Below are positions 33,549 through 41,579 of a stretch of 49,255 bases of DNA, piece by piece (the first letter of the stretch is position 1; every line of letters begins with the position of its first letter). The DNA is taken from positions 1-49,255 of the forward strand of contig JAFYJH010000032.1 in assembly GCA_017538195.1 (NCBI GenBank), given 5' to 3'. The position numbers were made by a program, and so were the translations under genes. The notes beneath the pieces are model-generated. The model had not been told where the DNA came from, did no database searches, and saw nothing but the letters and a program-made list of their open reading frames with translations. The DNA comes from Prevotella sp. (GTDB lineage Bacteria > Bacteroidota > Bacteroidia > Bacteroidales > Bacteroidaceae).

Positions 33549-34532
33549 ATGAGAAATAATCTTAAACTGTTTGTATTAGTACTTTTGATTCCATGTGTAT
33601 CAAATGTATATGGTCAGTTTATCATTCAAAAAGAATTATCACTTGACAATTTAGGCAAAAGTTGGGCAGAGTATCAACAAGATACGAAATATAACCTGAC
33701 AAACTTTAGTCGTCGTTATTTTACGGATACGGTTAGCGTCATGGAGATGAAGGAGGCGTTCTTTAAGTATAAGGATGTCAAATTTACAAAGTCGCCTTAT
33801 GCAGGACTTGATTCCATCATGCGACTTGTTTCAATTGGAGAAGGTGTGATGCTGCTGTCTCCGCTAAGAAATCATGCCAAAAAAGAGATTAGAGAAAGTC
33901 GTGGTGTATGGCGTTGGTTGGGAAGTCCTCGACTCGTAAACCTTTTAGATAAGAATGGGACTCCACAAGAGGCATTGTTAAAGAGGATGAAAGATGAGGA
34001 ACTGAAGAAAATGATGAATGGCGAGATCATCTCACTAAGGGCTCCTCGCTGGTATATGGGCTATGTGGTTTCACCTGCTGCTTGCATGGAAGTTTACATG
34101 GACGGAAAATTATCGTGTCGATCTCCCAGTATCAACTACTCTGACTTCTTTGCGTATGCCAATCATTATTCTAGGGTATTGGATGGAGAATGGTATCACA
34201 ACGTAAGTGGAGGCGCTCATTTGCTGGGAGCCCTACAAGGCATGAATACAATGATGCATGCAAGAACTTCAGAAAAAACATTCTCTGTTTTGTTGTATGC
34301 CAAGACCTATCCAAGAAGTAAAAAAGTTACTTATACGATAGATCTTTTGTTGCCAGACAATCCTGACAGGGAAACAGATGCATTATTTACGAGTTTGAAG
34401 GGTTTTGTTGAGAGTTTGCCATCAGGATCGTTTGCGCCTTATTATACTACTGACTTGCGTCTTATGACAGGCCGTTATTATAAGGTGACGGTGAATAAAT
34501 GCGGATGGCTTATTGAAGACTATCTGCAATAA
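33549..34532 (+). CDS. Secreted protein of unknown function
   Basis: 327 residues with signal peptide MRNNLKLFVLVLLIPCVSNVYG. An in-frame ATG 12 bp upstream (33537) is an alternative start. No family recognised. Motifs visible: WRWLGSPRLVNLLDKNGTP, ISLRAPRWYMGYVVSPAAC, EVYMDGKLSCRSPSINYSDF. The part SRVLDGEWYHNVSGGAHLL has a strand-turn pattern. Codon use is AT-rich like the neighbouring island genes and unlike the TPR regulator gene that follows. Confidence 0.7.
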   Translation: MRNNLKLFVLVLLIPCVSNVYGQFIIQKELSLDNLGKSWAEYQQDTKYNLTNFSRRYFTDTVSVMEMKEAFFKYKDVKFTKSPYAGLDSIMRLVSIGEGVMLLSPLRNHAKKEIRESRGVWRWLGSPRLVNLLDKNGTPQEALLKRMKDEELKKMMNGEIISLRAPRWYMGYVVSPAACMEVYMDGKLSCRSPSINYSDFFAYANHYSRVLDGEWYHNVSGGAHLLGALQGMNTMMHARTSEKTFSVLLYAKTYPRSKKVTYTIDLLLPDNPDRETDALFTSLKGFVESLPSGSFAPYYTTDLRLMTGRYYKVTVNKCGWLIEDYLQ

Positions 34533-34557
34533 ATTTTAAAAGGATGTAAATTGCAAC

Positions 34558-36210
34558 GTGAAACCGTACAAAGGGATATTTCTTCTGATTTTTCTGCTCC
34601 TCGCGGTGCTGACAAGTTGCACACGGGGCAAGCAGATGCGACAGCGGATGGAGTTCGTTGCCGAGTGCAACGATGCCGACACGGTTTTCACGAAGCGATG
34701 GCAGCCGACGGTGGATTCGCTCGTCGATTATTTCCGCAGCCACGGCACGGGCAACGAGCGACTGATGGCGTATTATTTGCAGGGGCGCGTCCACCAAGAC
34801 TTGCGCGAGGTTCCGCAGGCGCTCGAAGCCTACCAACGCGCCACCGAACAGGCCGACACCACAAGCGACGACTGCGACCTGCAAACGCTCTACGCCGTCT
34901 ATGGCCAGATGGTGAGTCTTTTTCAGGCGCAATTCCTGCCCGACAACCAGATGAAGGCGTTGCAGGAGGCCGAGCGCGTCGCGTGGAAGAACAAGGACAC
35001 GCTGGCGGCTCTCGTCGCCTTCGATTTGCAGTCGCGACCCTACCATCTGAAAAACCAGACCGATAGCGTGCTCATCGTCGAGAAGCAGGCGCGTGAACGC
35101 TACCTGAAACACGGCTACAAGGACAAGGCGGCGCAGGCCATTCTCGGCAGCATCGGCATCTTGCTGAACCGAAAACAATACGCCGAGGCCAAGCGATATA
35201 TGCAGATTTTTGAACGCGAGTCGGGATGGTTCGATTCGGGCAAAAACGTGATGGCAGGAAAAGTGCTCTACAACTACGACAAAGGCCGCTACCTGTTGGC
35301 TGTCGGACAAACGGACTCCGCCCTATTCTACTTCAACCAGACCGTTTCGGCAGGCAAGAAAGAGGCTGGCTATCACGGTCTGATGACGGTCTATGAGCGG
35401 AAAAACATCCCCGATTCCGTCGTGAAATACGCCAAACTCTTCGCCGCTGCCAACGACTCGGCCTATCTGCACGTGAATCAGGAGAAAGTACACCAGATCA
35501 CGGCGATGTACGACTACAGCCGCCATCAGCGCACCGCCGTCGAGGAGGCGAACAAGGCCAGAATCCGAAAATACGCCATCATCGGCATCCTCGTTCTCGG
35601 ATGTCTGCTTGCCGCAGCCGCCTACGCTCGGTATAAACGCTACAAAAAGGCGAAAATTGCGGAAATCAACCGCCTGACCGCCGACTACCAACTGAGCAAG
35701 ACCGACCGCGACCGATTGGAGCAGATGCTGTCGGTGCTTGAAAGTTCGCAGGCCGAAAACGAGAAACTCAAACGCGACTTGCAGGGCGAAATCGGCAGCC
35801 TCAACGCGCGGGTGCAGGACTACGAGCGACGATTCCGACAAGTGAAGGACGACGACCGACTCGAAGCGTTGCGCGGTTGCGAGATTGCCCAATTTTTCAA
35901 CCAGAAGAAGCGCCACACGCTCAACGGCTCCACCCCATCCGACGCCGACTGGAACGCGCTGGCCGATGCCTTTGCGCAATACGTTCCGTCGTTCACGGCG
36001 GCCATCACGAAAGAAAAGCAACTTTCGGAACAGGAACTGCGCGTTTGCCTGCTTCAGTATCTGGATTTTTCGACGAGCGAGGCCGCCATTGTTCTCGACA
36101 CGACCGCGCAGGCCGTCACCAACGCCAAATCGCGTGCCAACCAGAAGATTTTCTCAGAGGAAAAAGCCTCGACTTTGGGCAGAAACCTGAAGAAAATCGC
36201 CATTGTGTAA
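34558..36210 (+). CDS. Membrane-anchored TPR regulator with C-terminal HTH
   Basis: 550 residues from a GTG start; no nearer ATG, and the motif TAAATTGC lies 6 bp before it. Lipobox-like LTSC (Cys21), TPR array (about 40-320, e.g. QGRVHQDLREVPQALEAYQRATEQ in two pieces), membrane segment (YAIIGILVLGCLLAAAAY, about 338-356), coiled coil (about 370-440), and an HTH of the LuxR/sigma-4 kind (LSEQELRVCLLQYLDFSTSE, TAQAVTNAKSRANQKIF, about 489-535). TPR-TM-HTH proteins of this layout are common in Bacteroidales and thought to regulate nearby genes. Markedly GC-richer than its upstream neighbours. Its stop codon lies inside the first operator-like repeat of module copy 2. Confidence 0.85.
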   Translation: MKPYKGIFLLIFLLLAVLTSCTRGKQMRQRMEFVAECNDADTVFTKRWQPTVDSLVDYFRSHGTGNERLMAYYLQGRVHQDLREVPQALEAYQRATEQADTTSDDCDLQTLYAVYGQMVSLFQAQFLPDNQMKALQEAERVAWKNKDTLAALVAFDLQSRPYHLKNQTDSVLIVEKQARERYLKHGYKDKAAQAILGSIGILLNRKQYAEAKRYMQIFERESGWFDSGKNVMAGKVLYNYDKGRYLLAVGQTDSALFYFNQTVSAGKKEAGYHGLMTVYERKNIPDSVVKYAKLFAAANDSAYLHVNQEKVHQITAMYDYSRHQRTAVEEANKARIRKYAIIGILVLGCLLAAAAYARYKRYKKAKIAEINRLTADYQLSKTDRDRLEQMLSVLESSQAENEKLKRDLQGEIGSLNARVQDYERRFRQVKDDDRLEALRGCEIAQFFNQKKRHTLNGSTPSDADWNALADAFAQYVPSFTAAITKEKQLSEQELRVCLLQYLDFSTSEAAIVLDTTAQAVTNAKSRANQKIFSEEKASTLGRNLKKIAIV

Positions 36211-36348
36211 AGTTAGTGTAAAATTTCTGTAATCGTTTGGGTTTCAAACGATTGTGGTTGCCAGAAATTCAAATTGTGTAAACACGGTGTAAAATTTAAC
36301 GCGAAAAAATTTGGCATCCGCCGCTTTTCCATTGTAATTTTGCAGCGA
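36200..36348 (+). promoter_or_regulatory. Duplicated promoter module, copy 2
   Basis: GTGTAAA at 36205/36216 and at 36276/36287 (11-bp period, pairs 71 bp apart), -33 TTTG at 36310, -7 TAATTTTG at 36335-36342. All positions are those of copy 1 plus 7555 with no gap. It serves the TonB-domain lipoprotein gene at 36475. Confidence 0.75.
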
Positions 36349-36359
36349 AAACTTTTTTA

Positions 36360-36474
36360 AATGAAAAGTGAAGAGTGAAAAATCAAAAATGGTCAAATAG
36401 TGAAATTACTTCCCTTCGGTCAGTGACCGTTGGTTGTCAAATCGTAAAATCGTAAAATCGTAAAATAGTCAAAT
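36360..36474. repeat. Short-word repeats in the leader of the TonB-domain lipoprotein gene
   Basis: Words AAGTGAAGAGTGAAAAATC, GGTCAAATAGTGAAAT and three tandem copies of TCGTAAAA followed by TAGTCAAA. A short palindrome GGTCAGTGACCGTTGG lies in the middle. The words resemble those inserted in pepP and ABC-F. Confidence 0.7.
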
Positions 36475-37080
36475 ATGAAGATGAAAACAAACAACATTCG
36501 GCGTTTCGCCACGATTCTTTTGCTGTCGCTGATGGTGTTGCCGCTGCTATGCCAAAGTTGTAGCGGCCAGGCAGAAAACAAACTAACGGCGGACAGCCTT
36601 TTGGCTGATTCGCTGCGTCCCAAAACCAAACTGAAGCCTCTGGTTCAGCCGAAAAAACCACCGATGGTTTCAACGCCAGATGAAAATTCCGACCGAGTTT
36701 TCGTTAACTACGAGAGAATGGGGTACTTTCCTGGTGGCGACGAAGCACTGAAAGGTTTTATTCATAAAAATATCCAAATGCCCACAGAAGCAGTAGAGGC
36801 AGGCTTTCAATGCAGAGTCGTTGTATCGTTTATTGTTGAGAAAGATGGCTCTACCACGGGATTTAAAATTGTCAAAAGTACCACTTTGGACAAAAACGGA
36901 GATCCGATTCCTAACTATTCAAAACTTTTGAAATCATGTGAGAAAGAAGCGTTGCGAGTGCTCAAACTGATGCCGAAATGGATTCCAAGCACAATAATGG
37001 GAGAACCCATCCGCACGAAATTTCAGTATCCAGTCGTTTTTGACGAAAAAACCATGAAAAAACCACCATTTCACTATTAG
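36475..37080 (+). CDS. TonB C-terminal domain lipoprotein
   Basis: 201 residues. Signal peptide ending LCQSC (lipid Cys), a Pro/Lys-rich spacer (KTKLKPLVQPKKPPMVS), and a TonB-type C-terminal domain (MGYFPGGDEALKGFIHKNIQ, CRVVVSFIVEKDGSTTGFKI, EKEALRVLKLMPKWIPS). No plug-like block and no membrane helix, so it cannot act as a classical TonB. Expressed from module copy 2. An ATG 6 bp further in (36481) is an alternative start. Confidence 0.85.
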   Translation: MKMKTNNIRRFATILLLSLMVLPLLCQSCSGQAENKLTADSLLADSLRPKTKLKPLVQPKKPPMVSTPDENSDRVFVNYERMGYFPGGDEALKGFIHKNIQMPTEAVEAGFQCRVVVSFIVEKDGSTTGFKIVKSTTLDKNGDPIPNYSKLLKSCEKEALRVLKLMPKWIPSTIMGEPIRTKFQYPVVFDEKTMKKPPFHY

Positions 37081-37122
37081 TTAGGACAGATAGCATTAAA
37101 AAATCGATTAGATTTAACAAAA

Positions 37123-37181
37123 ATTAAGGGTGCAAAATCCTCAAAAAATCGTTATAATCACAGAAAAAATTGCTAACTTTG
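37123..37181 (+). promoter_or_regulatory. Promoter region with second copy of the bipartite motif
   Basis: ATTAAGGGTGC (37123-37133), 15 bp, TCGTTAT (37149-37155), matching the region before the sigma gene. A standard -7 box TAACTTTG lies at 37174-37181, 38 bp before the ATG at 37220. Confidence 0.5.
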
Positions 37182-37219
37182 CAGAAACAAATCAATTTAA
37201 ACCTAAAAAAAATAGAAAA

Positions 37220-39022
37220 ATGAAACAAATACTGACATGGATGCTGCTGTTGTTCCCGATGTGGATGACGGCACAGCAAAAGAAAGAATTTATTCCCGTG
37301 GATTGGGAATTAGTCAAAAAGGAAGCGACAGAAAATCCTGAGCGAATCAAGGATTTGGTGGCAAGATTTTCGATGCAGAAAAAGGGGGAACCCCTGACTG
37401 ACACGGAAAAAATCCTTGCCTTCTACGGTCAGTCGTACCTCACGAACGACAAAGAAGACGATTTGTATATGTTCGAAATGTACGACCTCCGAAAAGCGGG
37501 GAAAAATGAGGAATGTCTGGCACTGACAAGGAAAATGCTGGAAATCAACCCACTGAACTTGGATGCGCTGACGACGGCCTACCACATTCTATTTTCGATG
37601 GCGAGAGACTCGACACGTTCAGAGAAAATCGATATGAATGAAGCATGGAGCTATAATGCTCGTTCCAGATTTATTTTCAGGACAATGCTTATGACGGGCG
37701 ACGGCTCGGCTGAGCATCCTATCGATGTCACGAAAATCAGCGACGAATACAATTTCATGCGCCATTATCTGGACATTTGGAAGATTAAGATGCAGGAATT
37801 TGATGGGAAATGCGACATCATCACGCTTGACGGAAAAAGTATGCGCTACGACCGCCCACAGATTTATTTTAACACGAAACGGGTGTCGGAACTGATTTCA
37901 TCGAAGAGTAAAAAAAACAACACCCCGAAAAAGGAGACATCAACACCAACCAAAGACAGCGTTCTAATACTGATTAACGGCGAGGAATGTCGCGACATTT
38001 CATGGGATTTCATCGCAAACGGAACTGGCGAGGATTATGAAAAATTCCTCAATTCGCGGAATTTGAGCCTTGAGCGGATTGACATTTGGAAAAATGAGAA
38101 AAAGAAAGACCAATTCCGTCAGAAATTCGGCAACTGGGTGAAAGAAGTCGTTGAAATCAAGGCTCGCAACATCATTAGTCACGAGGGAAACCCAACCGAG
38201 AATCCGCGTGGAATTTACAAACTGATGGCGATTAAAGGCGGTATTCAGGAAATCAACCCTTATCCAAACGACATTTATAAAATCTGCACCGACAACGTGA
38301 CAATGCGGCTGAATGTTGTGAAAAACAACAGTTTTAAGACATTCAGAATCGACCATTCCGACCCCGAAATTTTCAACTATACGGGCGAAAGAATCGAAGC
38401 CGACAACGCTGACAAAAGCAAGCGCATTTTCGACAGCGACGACAAGCATTTCACACTGAAATGGTGGAGTATGCTTCAGAATAGCGCCTACTATCCTTAT
38501 AATAATTGGAGTTACGAATATTATGAGTCAGGAAAGTATTCCGAAACGGCTCGACCCATTGCCGACATGCTGACAAGTGCGCCCGCTCGTGATGCGAACA
38601 ATCCGCTCATCGGCACGTGGCAATATTTGGTGAAAATTGATAAAATTGAAGGAGAAGGCCAAGAAAACTGGATTGAAGAACTGAAAAAAGTGGACAATAT
38701 AAAGGAAGTTCTGACTTATCTCAGCCAAACAGAGCCGGGCGAGTCAAAACAATATCAGGTATATACTCCGTCGCATTTCTTTACAATGAGAATGTCAGAT
38801 AATATGAAAGAAATGATGGGAGTCTACGACAAGATTACTTACAACGGCAAGGAATCGGTCACGGCACCGGGTGGTGAGGTTATGGAAATCCATTGGCTGA
38901 CTGACGATTTTTTCGCCATCAGACAGCCTTCGAGAAATAAAGTTGTGTATCGTGTTTGGGAGCGCGTCAGCGACGATCAGACCATCCTCAATCGCATTGA
39001 AAATTGGTTTTTAAAGAAATGA
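37220..39022 (+). CDS. Exported protein: DUF4919-like, plug-like block and C-terminal lipocalin-like domain
   Basis: 600 residues with signal peptide MKQILTWMLLLFPMWMTAQ. The N-terminal part (to about 225) resembles DUF4919 (ECLALTRKMLEINPLNLDAL, KISDEYNFMRHYLDIWK). The plug-like block SVLILINGEECRDIS ... FGNWVKEVVEIKAR is at about 248-320, as in three neighbouring proteins. The C-terminal part starts NPLIGTWQYLVKIDKI and reads like a lipocalin-type DUF4488 domain. The start is the ATG at 37220, not the upstream frame through the promoter. Forms an operon with the DUF4419 gene, 12 bp downstream. Confidence 0.72.
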   Translation: MKQILTWMLLLFPMWMTAQQKKEFIPVDWELVKKEATENPERIKDLVARFSMQKKGEPLTDTEKILAFYGQSYLTNDKEDDLYMFEMYDLRKAGKNEECLALTRKMLEINPLNLDALTTAYHILFSMARDSTRSEKIDMNEAWSYNARSRFIFRTMLMTGDGSAEHPIDVTKISDEYNFMRHYLDIWKIKMQEFDGKCDIITLDGKSMRYDRPQIYFNTKRVSELISSKSKKNNTPKKETSTPTKDSVLILINGEECRDISWDFIANGTGEDYEKFLNSRNLSLERIDIWKNEKKKDQFRQKFGNWVKEVVEIKARNIISHEGNPTENPRGIYKLMAIKGGIQEINPYPNDIYKICTDNVTMRLNVVKNNSFKTFRIDHSDPEIFNYTGERIEADNADKSKRIFDSDDKHFTLKWWSMLQNSAYYPYNNWSYEYYESGKYSETARPIADMLTSAPARDANNPLIGTWQYLVKIDKIEGEGQENWIEELKKVDNIKEVLTYLSQTEPGESKQYQVYTPSHFFTMRMSDNMKEMMGVYDKITYNGKESVTAPGGEVMEIHWLTDDFFAIRQPSRNKVVYRVWERVSDDQTILNRIENWFLKK

Positions 39023-39034
39023 TAATTTTAATTT

Positions 39035-40447
39035 ATGAAAAAGATTATTTTAGCGGCAATCAGCCTCGTGGCGATGTCGGGATATGCCGCCGACGACAAG
39101 AAAATCATCAAGCAGTCGAAAGGCAGCATCACCTTCGTGGTGGATGAATTTTTAGAGCCAAGCGACAAAAAAAATCAGCATTTCGACGGCGCAAAAATCG
39201 CGTATTACATGATGAAAGACGAGAAGATCCGCGAGGAACATCACGGCCTTGTCGCCACGAGTTTCGCCGACGAGAAAAGCCTGCTCAGTCTGGGTCGCGA
39301 CGCATTCTACCAGTGCATTGTGAAGGCTTACGCCAACCATCAGTCGCTCGCGCTGTCGCCCGATATGATTTGGCTGCTCATCGGTCAGGGATTCGCCCGC
39401 TACGTGAACGCCCACGCCGAGGAATTGCGCTCGAAATTGGTGAGCCACGAGGGAAAACAGGAGTTGGTGGTCGTTACCGACCGCAACCTCTACGCCGCCG
39501 ACTGGCCGAAACTGATTGACGGATTCGCCTCGAAAATCGACCAATACACGAAAAAAGACATCGCGAAAACCATCACCGCCGACTTCTCGACGACGAAATC
39601 CGTGGAGCGCGTGGCCTCGCAGATTACGCTGATGGAGAGCGTGAAATCGTATTTCGAATACGTGGTGATGATGATTGGCTGCGGCATTCCGTCGATTACG
39701 CTCGAAGGAACACCCAACGACTGGCGCAGCGTGCTCAAGAAAACGAAACAACTGGAGCAATTCGGACTTGGAGAATGGACGAAAAGCCTCGAACCGATTC
39801 TCACGGAGTTCATCCGCGCCGCCGAGGGAAAGCCGAATCAGCAGTTCTGGCAGGGCATCGTCAAGAAAGACCGCGTGAAGGAACTGGTGGGCGGTGCATA
39901 CTATTCGACGGGCAAAACGACCCAACTCGACGGCTGGATGCTGAAATTCTTCCCCAACGAAGACGGACTGACGCTCGACAGCGTTCCCCACACGAAGAAA
40001 ATGCCGTCGGAGAACGTGCGCGTCGGCTTCAAATACAAGGAACTTGACTTGAACGGAAAACTCCTCGGAGAAATGCCGATGGAACTTTGGGCAGGCTTCA
40101 TCGGGGCGGAAGAAGACCTTTCCACGAACACGCTCAGACCGAAAATCGGATGGCTCGTGCGCAAGGCGGAAACCGACGAAGTTTTGCTCAAGGAACTTCA
40201 AAAGAAAAATGAAAATGGGTCGATTCACCTTCGCGTGGAGAACGTTCCCGAAGTGCTGGCGGAATTGGGACACATCAATCGCCTGACCCTCGATTTCACC
40301 GACCACAAGGTCATCCTTCCCGAATGGCTCGAAAAAGTTTCCATCGGCGATTTCATAATTAAAGGAAAAGTGAGTGAAGAGGAGGAAGAAGCCATCAAAA
40401 AACGCTTTCCGAACATCCAAATCAATGGACGGATACCTCCTTTTTGA
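39035..40447 (+). CDS. DUF4419 family exported protein
   Basis: 470 residues with signal peptide MKKIILAAISLVAMSGYA. DUF4419 hallmarks: AFYQCIVKAYANHQSLALSP, DMIWLLIGQGFARYVNAHAE, LRSKLVSHEGKQELVV and GCGIPSITLEGTPNDWRSVL. The C-terminus (LPEWLEKVSIGDFIIKGKVS) contains an extra segment after the core. The family has no known function. Meets the DAHP synthase gene tail to tail with 18 bp between. GC-rich like the genes outside the island. Confidence 0.88.
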   Translation: MKKIILAAISLVAMSGYAADDKKIIKQSKGSITFVVDEFLEPSDKKNQHFDGAKIAYYMMKDEKIREEHHGLVATSFADEKSLLSLGRDAFYQCIVKAYANHQSLALSPDMIWLLIGQGFARYVNAHAEELRSKLVSHEGKQELVVVTDRNLYAADWPKLIDGFASKIDQYTKKDIAKTITADFSTTKSVERVASQITLMESVKSYFEYVVMMIGCGIPSITLEGTPNDWRSVLKKTKQLEQFGLGEWTKSLEPILTEFIRAAEGKPNQQFWQGIVKKDRVKELVGGAYYSTGKTTQLDGWMLKFFPNEDGLTLDSVPHTKKMPSENVRVGFKYKELDLNGKLLGEMPMELWAGFIGAEEDLSTNTLRPKIGWLVRKAETDEVLLKELQKKNENGSIHLRVENVPEVLAELGHINRLTLDFTDHKVILPEWLEKVSIGDFIIKGKVSEEEEEAIKKRFPNIQINGRIPPF

Positions 40448-40465
40448 AATAAAAAAAGGTTGGTT

Positions 40466-41557
40466 TCAATTCTTTTCCGACTTTTCGGGCGAGGCGAAGT
40501 GCATGACCTCAATCTGCTGCCTCACGGCCTCTTCGTGGATATGCTCGAAAATGCTGGCGACAAACTCAGGCGAAAGGCCGCTCTGAGTGCCCTGCGCCCC
40601 GCGTTTTTCAAGAATTTCGCTGTAGCGAATCGTTTGGAGCACCGTCATGTTGTGCTCCTTTTTGTATTGCCCGATTTCGCGGCAGACGCGCATCCGCTCC
40701 GCCAACAAGTCCATGATTTGGCTGTCGATTTCGTCGATTTCGTGGCGGAATTGCGCGATTCCCTCCGCCGAAACGCTTTCGTCGCGGACGACGAGCATCG
40801 AGAGAATCTGCTCAAACGTGTCGGGCGTCACCTGCTGCATCGCGTCGCTCAACGCCGAGTCGGGCGAACAGTGGCACTCCACCATCAGACCGTCGAAACC
40901 CAAGTCCATCGCCTGCTGCGAGAGCGAGGCAATGAGTTCGCGACGGCCACTGATATGGCTCGGATCGGTGAGGAGCGGAAGCGTCGGATAGCGACGGCGC
41001 AGTTCGATGGGAATCTGCCACATCGGTGGATTGCGGTAGAGCGTCTTGTCGCACGACGAAAAACCGCGATGGATGGCCGCCAGACGGCGCACTCCGGCGG
41101 CGTTCAGGCGTTGCAGCGCACCAATCCACAGTTCGAGGTCGGGATTGACGGGATTTTTCACGAAAACCGGCACGTCGATGCCCTTCAGCGCGTCGGCGAG
41201 AGCCTGCACAGCGAAGGGATTGGCGGTCGTCCGCGCTCCCACCCAGAACGTGTCGATGCCGTATTTCAGCGCGAGTTCCACGTGTTCGGGCGTTGCCACC
41301 TCGATGGCGACAGCCATTCCGAGTTCCGTTTTCACGCGCTGTAGCCACGGCAGAGCCTTTTCGCCGTGTCCCTCGAAGCAACCGGGCTTCGAGCGCGGTT
41401 TCCACACACCTGCACGGTAGTTTAGACAGCCCATTTCCTTCAGTTTTCGGGCGGTCGTCATCACCTGTTCTTCGCTCTCCGCCGCACACGGTCCGGCAAT
41501 CAAAAAGGGTCGTTGTGGGTCGGTTGGCAGGCGCAATGGTTCTAATTCTAATTTCAT
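40466..41557 (-). CDS. DAHP synthase-chorismate mutase fusion
   Basis: A bifunctional enzyme of aromatic amino-acid synthesis. Residues to about 260 form the class I DAHP synthase (FLIAGPCAAESEEQVM, GVWKPRSKPGCFEG, VGARTTANPFAVQALAD, PVFVKNPVNPDLELWIGAL, LLTDPSHISGRR, DGLMVECHCSPDSALSD). The C-terminal about 90 residues form an AroQ-type chorismate mutase (RHEIDEIDSQIMDLLAERMR), which often gives allosteric control by prephenate. This fusion order is common in Bacteroidales. Sequence stands alone; the next gene upstream is 23 bp away. Confidence 0.95.
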   Translation of the reverse strand: MKLELEPLRLPTDPQRPFLIAGPCAAESEEQVMTTARKLKEMGCLNYRAGVWKPRSKPGCFEGHGEKALPWLQRVKTELGMAVAIEVATPEHVELALKYGIDTFWVGARTTANPFAVQALADALKGIDVPVFVKNPVNPDLELWIGALQRLNAAGVRRLAAIHRGFSSCDKTLYRNPPMWQIPIELRRRYPTLPLLTDPSHISGRRELIASLSQQAMDLGFDGLMVECHCSPDSALSDAMQQVTPDTFEQILSMLVVRDESVSAEGIAQFRHEIDEIDSQIMDLLAERMRVCREIGQYKKEHNMTVLQTIRYSEILEKRGAQGTQSGLSPEFVASIFEHIHEEAVRQQIEVMHFASPEKSEKN

Positions 41558-41579
41558 ATATTTCAGACCATATTGAATA

